6,042 nt of DNA from Phycisphaera sp. (GCA_029287335.1 JARFRI010000269.1:1-6042), one strand, 5' to 3'; positions 1-5,800 are shown, counted from the stretch's first letter. The notes: generated by a model from the letters alone, not told the origin. Numbers and translations: made by a program.

Positions 1-17
1 GGGCAAGCCCAAGCCGC

Positions 18-46
18 TTGCGTCCAATGCCGTCGCTGTCTAGACT
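18..46 (+). promoter_or_regulatory. Candidate sigma70-type promoter of the tRNA-Arg gene
   Basis: TTGCGT (18-23) and TAGACT (41-46) are separated by exactly 17 bases, which fits a housekeeping-sigma promoter with moderate matches to TTGACA and TATAAT. The predicted start near 53 would leave a 5' leader of about 16 bases before the mature tRNA, to be removed by RNase P. Bases 3-8 (GCAAGC) and 16-21 (GCTTGC) can also pair as a small hairpin, so the -35 region overlaps an inverted repeat that may belong to something upstream of the window. This is based only on hexamer match and spacing. Confidence 0.35.
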
Positions 47-68
47 ATTCGGCTCACCAAAACGACTC

Positions 69-142
69 GCACTCGTAGCTCAATTGGATAGAGCAGCGGT
101 TTACGGAGCCGCAGGTTACAGGTTCGAGTCCTGTCGAGTGCA
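69..142 (+). tRNA. tRNA-Arg (anticodon ACG)
   Basis: A complete cloverleaf can be drawn. The acceptor stem is 69-75 with 135-141 (7 of 7 Watson-Crick pairs). The D stem is GCTC 78-81 with GAGC 91-94, and the D loop holds GG. The anticodon stem is 96-100 with 108-112, ending in one G-U pair. The anticodon loop is TTACGGA 101-107, with anticodon ACG at 103-105. The variable loop has five bases, and the T stem is 118-122 with 130-134 around TTCGAGT. The discriminator base is A142. CCA is not encoded, so it must be added after transcription. ACG needs A34-to-inosine editing by TadA to read CGU, CGC and CGA, as is general for bacterial tRNA-Arg(ACG). Confidence 0.97.
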
Positions 143-144
143 TG

Positions 145-176
145 AAAGCCGCTGGCCCACGCCAGCGGCTTTTTTA
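145..176 (+). terminator. Intrinsic terminator of the tRNA-Arg transcript
   Basis: GCCGCTGGC (148-156) and GCCAGCGGC (161-169) form a perfect 9-bp stem around a CCAC loop. AAA before the stem can pair with the first T residues, and a run of T follows (170-175). It begins three bases after the tRNA ends, so the tRNA is probably a single-gene transcript insulated from the downstream PilZ gene. Confidence 0.93.
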
Positions 177-232
177 TCAAAAATGCGAATGATGGCCCCA
201 AGTCATGACCCGGCTAAGCCGATAAATCCTTC

Positions 233-568
233 ATGAGCGAACGGCGCCAAAGCACGCGATTGAAGACGCTAGGCCTGTCTACGCCTTATGGCGAGGTCAT
301 GGACATCTCCGATTCGGGGATGGGCGTCTTCCGCAAGGGCCGGGTGGTCTGCGCGATTGGCGACGAGGTCAAGCTCGTCCTGAGCCACGGCTCATCCGAT
401 ATCGAACTCAACGCCCGTGTCGCACGCGTCGCCAACGTCGGTCTGTTCCGCCACGAAATCGGCTTCGAGTTCATCGGCATCAGCGAAGAGACCCTCACCG
501 CGCTCTGGTCCCTGACCGACAACGCCTGCAGCGAATTCAGCGGACCACGCTGCTTCATTGCGGCGTAA
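233..568 (+). CDS. Small single-domain PilZ protein, predicted cyclic-di-GMP receptor
   Basis: The 111-residue product carries both halves of the PilZ ligand-binding signature. An RxxxR motif lies at the N-terminus (R5 and R9 in RRQSTR), and the D/NxSxxG motif is D24-I-S26-D-S-G29. Alternating hydrophobic beta strands follow, ending in the GFEF stretch (77-80) typical of the last PilZ strand. Such proteins bind cyclic-di-GMP and change partner activity in motility, secretion or exopolysaccharide production. There is no signal peptide, transmembrane segment or output domain, so it is probably a cytoplasmic adaptor. ATG 233 is the first start after an in-frame TAA at 215-217. No Shine-Dalgarno is visible, and a weak -10-like GATAAA at 221-226 would place transcription start almost at the ATG. 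It stands alone between a tRNA terminator and a convergent gene, so its partner cannot be read from context. Confidence 0.87.
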   Translation: MSERRQSTRLKTLGLSTPYGEVMDISDSGMGVFRKGRVVCAIGDEVKLVLSHGSSDIELNARVARVANVGLFRHEIGFEFIGISEETLTALWSLTDNACSEFSGPRCFIAA

Positions 569-596
569 GCGAAACCGTCCACACGAAATGTTATGT

Positions 597-669
597 CATG
601 AATCGCCGCGGCTTGCCACGTATCGATCGTGATACACCATGTGCGGCAAGCCGCGGCGCTTCATGTTTT
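597..669. terminator. Long inverted repeat between convergent genes, probable bidirectional terminator
   Basis: A perfect 14-bp GC-rich stem, CGCCGCGGCTTGCC (604-617) with 645-658, is extended after one mismatch by CATGAA (597-602) with TTCATG (660-665). The 27-base interior can fold into a second small hairpin, GTATC (620-624) with GATAC (631-635). A four-T run follows on the plus strand (666-669), so termination of the PilZ transcript is the better supported direction. The run overlaps the cimA stop codon at 668-670. No good U-tract follows on the minus strand, so cimA termination here is less certain. The arms are longer than a terminator needs, so a repeat element or an RNA-stabilising 3' structure is an alternative. 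Confidence 0.65.
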
Positions 670-2308
670 ACGCCTTCACAGCCTTGTTCGATTCAATCAG
701 GTGGTACTGAATCGCATCGGCGATCGCCTGCCAACTCGCATCGACAACGTTGGTATCAACCCCCACCGTGGTGAACCATCGCGTCTCACAATTCGGATCA
801 TTCAAGCCAACCGCAAACTCGATCGTCGCGCGCACTCTGGCCGCAGACTCCGCCGTCGGGTTGACCACACGCACGCTGTAGTCGGCCAAGTGTAAACGTT
901 CGATCTGCGGATAATGCGGACGCAGGCACGCACGCAGTGCGCCGTCCAGCGCGTTAACCGGGCCATCGCCCTCGGCGACGCGGTGCTCGACCTTGCCGTT
1001 GACCATGAGTTTGACCGTTGCCTCGGTGCCGGCCGAATCGTCGCTGTGCCGAGAGATCGTGCAGCGGTAGTGGTCTAGATCCCAGAACGCGGTACGTCTG
1101 CCCAACGCTTCGTAGACGAGTAGCTCATAGCTGGCCTTGGCACGCTCGAATTGATAGCCCTCGTGTTCCAAGTCCTGGACACGCTCGAGGACTTTGCGCT
1201 GCACCGCTTTGTTGTCCGAGATACCAAACTTCTCGCCAAGGTCAGCGGCGATGTTGGATGCGCCGGATAGTTCGCTGACAAGGATGTGCCGTTGGTTGCC
1301 GATGGACTCGGGCGGGACGTGTTCGTAGCTGTGCGCGATGCGCTGGACCGCGTGGACGTGCATCCCGCCTTTATGCGAAAACGCGCCGTCGCTGACATAG
1401 GGCTGATTCGGCACGGGCGTCGTGCCGGTGGCGTCATAGACAAAGCGCGACAGCTCCGTGAGCCGCTGGACCGCGCTTTTGCGAAGGACGTCCATGCCGT
1501 ATTTAAGTGACAGGTTGGCGGCGATGGTGATGAGATCGACGTTACCACAGCGTTCGCCGATGCCGTTGATGGTGCCTTGCACCTGAACGCAGCCGGCCTG
1601 CACCGCGGCGAGGGAGTTCGCGACGGCCAAGCCACCATCGTTATGCACGTGGATGGCAAGGGTGGGGGTTGGGGATGGGGTTTTAGGAGTTCGGGAAGCT
1701 AGGTGTGCTTGCAAGGCGTTGACGATTTCGGTGATCTCGCTGGGCAGCGAGCCGCCGTTGGTGTCGCAGAGGACAAGCCGTGTTGCCCCGCCCTTGACCG
1801 CGGCATCAAGCGTTTGCAGCGCATACTGGGCGTTGGCCTTATACCCATCGAAGAAGTGCTCGGCGTCATAAAACACCTGCTCAACCTGCGGCTGATCACT
1901 GCAGTACCGCACAGAGTCCTCGATCATCACGAGGTTCTCATCACGCCCGACACGCAGGACTTCATCGACGTGCAGGTCCCACGTCTTGCCGACGATGGTG
2001 ATAATCGGGGCACCGGCGTTGACCAGCGCGTTCATGCCGATGTCGTCTTCTGGCTTCACGTCTTTGCGGCGGGTCATCCCAAACGCGCAGACCTTCGCGT
2101 GCTTCCATTCGATCTTGCGGGCCTCTTCAAAAAACGCGACGTCTTTGGGATTCGACAGCGGGTAGCCGCCCTCGATGTAGTCAAAGCCCAGATCGTCGAG
2201 CAGGCGCGCGATATTGATCTTGTCCACGAGCGTGAGCGTGATGCCCAGGCCCTGGGTGCCATCACGGAGGGTGGTGTCGTAGAGTTCAACGCGTCTCGGG
2301 CTGGTCAT
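668..2308 (-). CDS. cimA: (R)-citramalate synthase (LeuA/HMGL family), isoleucine biosynthesis
   Basis: This 546-residue enzyme condenses pyruvate with acetyl-CoA to (R)-citramalate. That is the first step of the threonine-independent route to 2-oxobutyrate and isoleucine. The TIM barrel opens with YDTTLRDGTQG (10-20), holding the catalytic Arg15 and metal ligand Asp16. GGYPLSNPKD (47-56), GKTWDLHV (107-114) and LCDTNGG (180-186) follow, then the metal-binding HVHND (220-224) and GERCGNVDL (251-259). The SHKGGMHVHA linker (311-320) and a C-terminal LeuA-type regulatory domain (about 410-546) complete it. The GGYP, GKTWDLH and AEHFFDGYKAN stretches are the CimA type rather than classical LeuA. 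A Pro/Thr-rich insert lies at about 206-216. I chose ATG 2308 because family homology begins six residues later. An upstream in-frame TTG at 2377 sits in a terminator T-tract. About 70 untranslated bases separate that terminator from the ATG, with no clear ribosome-binding site. Regulation by the upstream attenuator is likely, and feedback by isoleucine is a family property. Confidence 0.93.
   Translation of the reverse strand: MTSPRRVELYDTTLRDGTQGLGITLTLVDKINIARLLDDLGFDYIEGGYPLSNPKDVAFFEEARKIEWKHAKVCAFGMTRRKDVKPEDDIGMNALVNAGAPIITIVGKTWDLHVDEVLRVGRDENLVMIEDSVRYCSDQPQVEQVFYDAEHFFDGYKANAQYALQTLDAAVKGGATRLVLCDTNGGSLPSEITEIVNALQAHLASRTPKTPSPTPTLAIHVHNDGGLAVANSLAAVQAGCVQVQGTINGIGERCGNVDLITIAANLSLKYGMDVLRKSAVQRLTELSRFVYDATGTTPVPNQPYVSDGAFSHKGGMHVHAVQRIAHSYEHVPPESIGNQRHILVSELSGASNIAADLGEKFGISDNKAVQRKVLERVQDLEHEGYQFERAKASYELLVYEALGRRTAFWDLDHYRCTISRHSDDSAGTEATVKLMVNGKVEHRVAEGDGPVNALDGALRACLRPHYPQIERLHLADYSVRVVNPTAESAARVRATIEFAVGLNDPNCETRWFTTVGVDTNVVDASWQAIADAIQYHLIESNKAVKA
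1660..1680 (+). other. Potential G-quadruplex motif inside cimA (template strand)
   Basis: Four G runs (1660-1662, 1664-1668, 1671-1674, 1677-1680) are separated by loops of only one or two bases. This meets the usual G3+N1-7 rule with room to spare. The G-rich strand is opposite to the cimA mRNA, so a quadruplex would form in the DNA template strand and not in the message. The encoded stretch is the Pro/Thr-rich insert just before the metal-binding HVHND motif of CimA. Formation in the cell is not shown by sequence alone. Confidence 0.6.
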
Positions 2309-2375
2309 AGCGGGCCTAGGGTTGAGTGGTACAAGGGGCAGAATGCGAGGCGTTGCAATACTTCCGGGGGGCAAC

Positions 2376-2397
2376 AAAAAACCCTGCTTGGGCAGGG
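2376..2397 (-). terminator. Attenuator terminator in the cimA leader
   Basis: Read on the minus strand, CCCTGC (2397-2392) pairs with GCAGGG (2387-2382) around a CCAA tetraloop, followed directly by six T residues (2381-2376). This is a compact intrinsic terminator pointing toward cimA and ending 67 bases before its ATG. No complete gene precedes it on that strand except the short leader ORF, so its natural role is premature termination of the cimA transcript. Its 5' arm is also one side of a competing helix. Confidence 0.85.
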
Positions 2398-2436
2398 CAG
2401 GCTTGTTCAGAAAAATGATCCGACCGCCGCCCTACC
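2391..2436 (-). promoter_or_regulatory. Antiterminator helix competing with the cimA attenuator terminator
   Basis: On the minus strand GGTAGGGCGG (2436-2427) can pair along all ten bases with CTGCCCTGCC (2400-2391), using eight Watson-Crick and two G-U pairs. The second segment contains the whole 5' arm of the terminator (2397-2392), so the two structures are mutually exclusive. The first segment overlaps the stop codon of the leader ORF (2434-2432). A ribosome that finishes the leader peptide would cover it and favour termination. One paused at the isoleucine codons 14-20 bases upstream would leave it free. The pairings are read directly; the mechanism follows from classical amino-acid attenuation. 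Confidence 0.65.
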
Positions 2437-2482
2437 GTTGTGGGTTCGTAATCGAAATCAGGGTCTGGGTCGTAGCGATCAT
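2432..2482 (-). CDS. Candidate Ile/Thr-rich attenuator leader peptide of cimA
   Basis: A 16-codon ORF reads MIATTQTLISITNPQR, followed by TAG. Three residues are Ile (2, 9, 11), four are Thr (4, 5, 7, 12) and one is Leu. Seven of 16 codons therefore specify the pathway end product isoleucine or its alternative precursor threonine. It lies between a promoter and an antiterminator/terminator pair, all in the orientation of cimA, and its stop codon falls on the 5' strand of the antiterminator. The predicted transcript start is within a few bases of the ATG and no Shine-Dalgarno is present, so it may be translated as a leaderless message. The peptide itself probably has no function. I know of no named homologue. 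The ORF is too short for coding statistics, so the case rests on composition and architecture. Confidence 0.6.
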   Translation of the reverse strand: MIATTQTLISITNPQR

Positions 2483-2491
2483 GATGCGATC

Positions 2492-2520
2492 AGTATAGGT
2501 CTTGTGCCATGATCAAACAA
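2492..2520 (-). promoter_or_regulatory. Candidate promoter of the cimA leader
   Basis: On the minus strand TTGTTT (2520-2515) and TATACT (2497-2492) are separated by exactly 17 bases. The -10 differs from TATAAT at one position. Transcription would start near 2485, just ahead of the leader ATG at 2482. An ATCATGAT palindrome (2478-2485) and a GCGATC direct repeat (2475-2480 and 2486-2491, plus strand) overlap the start region and could be an operator, though they match no family I recognise. Confidence 0.6.
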
Positions 2521-2554
2521 TCCCAATCGAATCGTCCTGCAACGCTCGGTGGGC

Positions 2555-2560
2555 TATAAT
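2555..2560 (+). promoter_or_regulatory. Consensus -10 box for the ctaA-ctaB-ABC operon
   Basis: A perfect TATAAT lies 39 bases before the chosen ctaA start (ATG 2599). The predicted transcript start near 2567 would give a 5' leader of about 32 bases. No convincing -35 element is found 16-18 bases upstream, so an activator or an atypical -35 may be involved. It is divergent from the cimA promoter, and the two -10 boxes are about 60 bases apart. Confidence 0.55.
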
Positions 2561-2590
2561 CTCTCGTTTCCACGCCAATGCAACGCGGAC

Positions 2591-2594
2591 AGGA
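2591..2594 (+). promoter_or_regulatory. Possible ribosome-binding site that favours ATG 2599 for ctaA
   Basis: AGGA lies four bases before ATG 2599, and GGA (2587-2589) gives an alternative with longer spacing. Neither could serve the earlier in-frame ATG at 2578, which would be only about 11 bases from the predicted transcript start. The match is short and the spacing is tight, so the support is modest. Confidence 0.35.
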
Positions 2595-2598
2595 ACCG

Positions 2599-3765
2599 AT
2601 GGACCCCGCCCCCAACAACCTAACCGCCGAACACCGCTGGCTGAGGCGGTTTTGCTACCTCGTGATCGTCGCGACCTTCACGCTCATCGCCATCGGTGGC
2701 AAGGTGACGAGCTTTGAGTACGGCATGGCCATCCCCGAAGGCTTCACGACCGGTGGCTGGCTGTCCTTCCTCGCCCCACTCAAATATTGGTTCAATGACA
2801 CCGACAAGTTCTGGGAACACACCCACCGCATCAAAGGCACCGTCGTCGGCTTCCTCACCATCGCGATGACCATCTGGTTGTGGCGCTCGCAAAAACATCG
2901 CCCCTGGCTCAAGTGGTCAGGCCTCGTCATGCTCCTGCTCGTCATTAGCCAAGGCATCATGGGCGCGCTACGCGTCTCCGAAATCTCGCTCACCCTCGCC
3001 TTCGTCCACGGCATCGTCGGCCAACTCATCCTCTGCTCATGGGTCGTCGTCGCCGCCGCACTGAGTAAGCCATGGCTCCATCGAATCCGTTCGATCAAGC
3101 AAGCCAAGCGCGACCACGCCACGGCCACGCTGCGATGGGCGGTGCGAGTGCTACTCGTCCTGCTCATCGCCCAACTCACGCTCGGCTCGGCTGTCCGCCA
3201 CTTCAAAGCCGACAAAGCCATCCCCGACTTCCCACTGGTCTACGACGGCTTCCTCCCGCCAGTGTCTCAGGCGTCGCTCGATCAGGCCTACGTCGACTAC
3301 TACGCCAGCAATTTGAGTAGCGCAGACGCCGAATCAGCCAAGGCCAATGGCCTGATCTCGAATCGCTCGCCGCAGGGTGAAATCGTCGTGACCTTGTCGG
3401 ATGTGTACTTGCAATATGCCCACCGACTTGGCGCGGTGGTCGTCTGCCTGCTTGGGTTCTACATCATTGCCAGCTTGTTACTACGAATAGAAAAACGCTC
3501 GATCGTTCTCGCCCCGGCGCTCATCGTGCTCACGCTCTTCATTGGCCAGTTCGCACTGGGCGTCATCACCGTTTTCACCGGCACCGACCCGCTCATGGCG
3601 ACGCTGCACCAAGCGACCGGTGCCGTGCTCATCGCCTCGGCCACTTGGTTGGCGGTTCGGATACACTTGGCGGAGTATCCCGCTCAGCCCGTTCGGTCCG
3701 ATGAAAAACAAGCAAACCCCGCCCCGGCCGCCGCGCCCGCCTCTGTCACCCCTGTAACCGCCTGA
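2599..3765 (+). CDS. ctaA: Heme A synthase (COX15/CtaA family)
   Basis: This 388-residue integral membrane protein oxidises the C8 methyl of heme O to a formyl group, giving heme A for aa3-type cytochrome oxidases. About eight membrane segments are visible, near 17-37, 78-94, 105-124, 133-155, 182-199, 272-296, 302-323 and 333-354. The four conserved histidine motifs are present: EHTHR (73-77), HGIVGQ (H137), AHRLGA (H275) and LHQATGA (H337). A roughly 70-residue loop between segments 5 and 6 contains the family-like PDFPL motif. Its three cysteines (19, 146, 283) lie in membrane segments, so the extracytoplasmic Cys pair of B. subtilis-type CtaA is absent. The Ala/Pro-rich tail (about 360-388) is probably disordered. 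I prefer ATG 2599 to 2578 on ribosome-site and leader-length grounds. The stop codon overlaps the ctaB start (TGATG). Confidence 0.9.
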   Translation: MDPAPNNLTAEHRWLRRFCYLVIVATFTLIAIGGKVTSFEYGMAIPEGFTTGGWLSFLAPLKYWFNDTDKFWEHTHRIKGTVVGFLTIAMTIWLWRSQKHRPWLKWSGLVMLLLVISQGIMGALRVSEISLTLAFVHGIVGQLILCSWVVVAAALSKPWLHRIRSIKQAKRDHATATLRWAVRVLLVLLIAQLTLGSAVRHFKADKAIPDFPLVYDGFLPPVSQASLDQAYVDYYASNLSSADAESAKANGLISNRSPQGEIVVTLSDVYLQYAHRLGAVVVCLLGFYIIASLLLRIEKRSIVLAPALIVLTLFIGQFALGVITVFTGTDPLMATLHQATGAVLIASATWLAVRIHLAEYPAQPVRSDEKQANPAPAAAPASVTPVTA

Positions 3766-4763
3766 TGAGTCAACTCACCGACACATCACATGCCTCGCTT
3801 TCCGCTGATGACGCCTACACGCCGTCGCCGTTCGACCCGGTCAATCCGCCGTCGACCGACGAGGCCATTGAGCCATTTTTGAAATCCCCCTCCGTGCTCA
3901 ACGACTACAAGACCCTGACCAAGCCGCGCATCACGCGCATGGTCGTGATCACCGCTGCCATCGGCTTTGTCTTCGGCTTCGATGACGCGACGGGCCGACC
4001 GCTGTCCCAACTGCCCTGGCTGACCTTCGCCATCGCGATGATCGGCACCGCTTTGTCATGCATGGCAGCCAGCGTGTTCAACCAAGTCATCGAACGCGAC
4101 ACCGACGCGATGATGGACCGCACGAAGAATCGCCCGGTCGCGGCCGGTCGGATCGCGCCCAAGCCCGCGCTCGCCTTTGGTGCCCTGCTCACCGCAGCTG
4201 GCGTCGGCCTGCTCGCCGCCTATGGGCTCTACCTCGCGGCGGCGTTGTGTGCGTTTACGATCGTCAGTTACGCGGTCATCTACACGCCGCTAAAGAAACA
4301 CACGAGCCTGGCGCTGTTGATCGGTGCGGTGCCCGGCGCGGTCCCGCCGATGATCGGCTACGCCGCCGCGAGTAACACCCTCGGCCCGGCCGCCTGGCTG
4401 CTCTTTGCCATCATGTTCGTTTGGCAAGTCCCCCACTTCCTGGCCATCGCCTGGCTCTACCGCGAGGACTACGCCCGGGCCAAGCTCGCCATGCTCCCCG
4501 TCATCGACCCCACCGGGCTGCGCACCTTCCGACAAACGCTCATCGGGTGCCTACTGCTCTTACCCCTTGGCATCCTGCCGACCGTGCTCGACGTCGCGGG
4601 CAAGTGGTACTTCGGTGCAGCGCTGCTGTGTGGAATGGGCTTTTTAGCATTCGGTATATTACTTGTGCTTAAGCCGACCCGCGATAACGCCCGCCGACTG
4701 TTCCTCGCCTCGCTCGTGTACCTGCCCGTCGTGCTCACCGTCATGCTGATCGACCGCGTATGA
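3765..4763 (+). CDS. ctaB: Protoheme IX farnesyltransferase (heme O synthase), UbiA family
   Basis: This 332-residue membrane protein transfers a farnesyl group to heme B to make heme O, the substrate of the upstream CtaA. The first polyprenyl-binding region is NQVIERDTDAMMDRTKNRP (106-124), with the family N-x3-E/D-x3-D pattern and the trailing RTxNRP. YTPLKKHTSLALLIGAVPGA (173-192) is typical of heme O synthases. VWQVPHFLAIAW followed by YREDYARAKLAMLPV (219-246) supplies the second acidic motif. About nine hydrophobic segments fit the UbiA fold. The first roughly 48 residues are hydrophilic and Pro/Ser/Asp-rich, longer than in many homologues. ATG 3765 shares its A with the ctaA stop codon, so translation is probably coupled. 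The 3' end overlaps the next gene by four bases (ATGA). The equivalent symbol cyoE is used in organisms with bo-type oxidases. Confidence 0.94.
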   Translation: MSQLTDTSHASLSADDAYTPSPFDPVNPPSTDEAIEPFLKSPSVLNDYKTLTKPRITRMVVITAAIGFVFGFDDATGRPLSQLPWLTFAIAMIGTALSCMAASVFNQVIERDTDAMMDRTKNRPVAAGRIAPKPALAFGALLTAAGVGLLAAYGLYLAAALCAFTIVSYAVIYTPLKKHTSLALLIGAVPGAVPPMIGYAAASNTLGPAAWLLFAIMFVWQVPHFLAIAWLYREDYARAKLAMLPVIDPTGLRTFRQTLIGCLLLLPLGILPTVLDVAGKWYFGAALLCGMGFLAFGILLVLKPTRDNARRLFLASLVYLPVVLTVMLIDRV

Positions 4764-5800
4764 CCACCCTACAAACCGATGAGCCGATGACTAACACGAC
4801 CAAGGCCGCCGCCGTACAAGTGCGCGGGCTGAGCCACACGTACAAGCCCGCCCGAAAGCGCAAGCCCTCACGGCGAAAGCACGCCCCGCCGCCGCAAGAC
4901 GCCGCACTGGATCAAGTCGATCTCGACGTCAAGCCCGGCGAAATCTTCGCCCTGCTCGGGCCCAACGGCAGCGGCAAGTCCACCCTGCTCCGCATCCTCG
5001 CTACCGTGCAATCGCCACGCGACAACGCAGGCACCGCCACCGTCTTTGGCAGTGACATCATCGATGACGCACAAGCCGTCCGCCAACACCTCGGCGTCGT
5101 CTTCCAGCATCCCGCGCTGGACCTCAAGCTCACCGCATACGAAAACCTATCCGTCCACGCCAAGCTCTACGGCCGATTCGGCCCAACCCTCGACGCCGAC
5201 ATCAAGCAGGCCCTCAATCAACTCGGCATGGCCGACCACCTGCACGACCACGTCGAATCCTTCAGCGGGGGCATGCGCCGCCGCGTCGAGATCGCCAAGG
5301 CACTGCTCACCAGGCCGCGATTGTTGTTAATGGACGAGGCCTCGGCCGGTCTGGACATCGCCATCCAACGCGACATCTGGACCGATCTCCGCAAGCTCGT
5401 TGCCGACACCGGCCTGACCGTGCTGCTCACCACACATCTCATGGACGAAGCCGAGCAGGCCGACCGTGTCGCCGTCATGGCTCAAGGCAAGGTCGTCGCG
5501 GTCGACACCCCCGACAAACTGGTCGCAAAGATCGGCGGACAAGTCCTGGAGATCACGCCCGCAAACGGCACGCCTGCCGAGCAGTTGTGCAAATCCGTAA
5601 AAGACGCGCTCGGCGATCGGCTGGCGGGTATCGAGCCTGTCGCCATCCATGGCCGGGTCCACCTCGAACACCCCGAAGCACCGTCCATGATCGCAACGCT
5701 CTCTGCTGAGCTCGGCGAGCAAGCAACCAGTTTCCGCTTGGGTCGGCCGACCCTCGCCGATAGCTACCTCAAGCTGACCGGCCAATCGCTCTCGGCGTAA
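4760..5800 (+). CDS. ABC transporter ATP-binding protein, ABC-2 / drug-export (DrrA/NatA-like) type
   Basis: This 346-residue ATPase would power an export-type ABC transporter. All nucleotide-binding elements are intact: A-loop Tyr28, Walker A GPNGSGKST (67-75), Q-loop Gln116, signature FSGGM (168-172), Walker B LLLMDE with catalytic Glu193 (188-193), D-loop SAGLD (195-199) and switch His226. HLMDEAEQADRVAVM and a roughly 100-residue C-terminal extension are typical of the DrrA/NatA/CcmA-like subfamily. A Lys/Arg/Pro-rich insert (about 29-47) lies between the first two strands of the domain. The start overlaps the ctaB stop (ATGA); ATG 4787 (residue 10) is a possible alternative. Its place behind ctaA-ctaB suggests a role in oxidase or heme biogenesis or copper handling, but this is inference. 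No membrane permease follows within the window, so the substrate is unknown. Confidence 0.9.
   Translation: MTTLQTDEPMTNTTKAAAVQVRGLSHTYKPARKRKPSRRKHAPPPQDAALDQVDLDVKPGEIFALLGPNGSGKSTLLRILATVQSPRDNAGTATVFGSDIIDDAQAVRQHLGVVFQHPALDLKLTAYENLSVHAKLYGRFGPTLDADIKQALNQLGMADHLHDHVESFSGGMRRRVEIAKALLTRPRLLLMDEASAGLDIAIQRDIWTDLRKLVADTGLTVLLTTHLMDEAEQADRVAVMAQGKVVAVDTPDKLVAKIGGQVLEITPANGTPAEQLCKSVKDALGDRLAGIEPVAIHGRVHLEHPEAPSMIATLSAELGEQATSFRLGRPTLADSYLKLTGQSLSA

Noticed and set aside
18..236. Open frame of 72 codons at the left end
   Set aside because: It reads straight through the tRNA-Arg gene and its terminator.
2309..2377. N-terminal extension of cimA to an in-frame TTG at 2377
   Set aside because: The TTG lies in the T-tract of the leader terminator, the extra 23 residues are Pro-rich and unlike the family, and homology starts just after ATG 2308.
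2490..2510. Second short leader ORF, MAQDLY, on the minus strand
   Set aside because: It overlaps the predicted -10 box and lies upstream of the predicted transcript start, and its composition is not meaningful for the pathway.
1703..2512. Long plus-strand open frame of 269 codons
   Set aside because: It is antisense to the well-supported cimA reading frame and its control region, and its translation shows no recognisable domain.
2432..2520. T-box riboswitch or metabolite riboswitch upstream of cimA
   Set aside because: No T-box consensus (AGGGTGGNACCGCG-like) or known aptamer core is visible, and the leader is too short. The leader-peptide model explains the parts better.
2578..2598. Earlier ATG for ctaA at 2578
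   Set aside because: It would start about 11 bases after the predicted transcript start with no ribosome-binding site, while ATG 2599 has AGGA just upstream. It remains possible.
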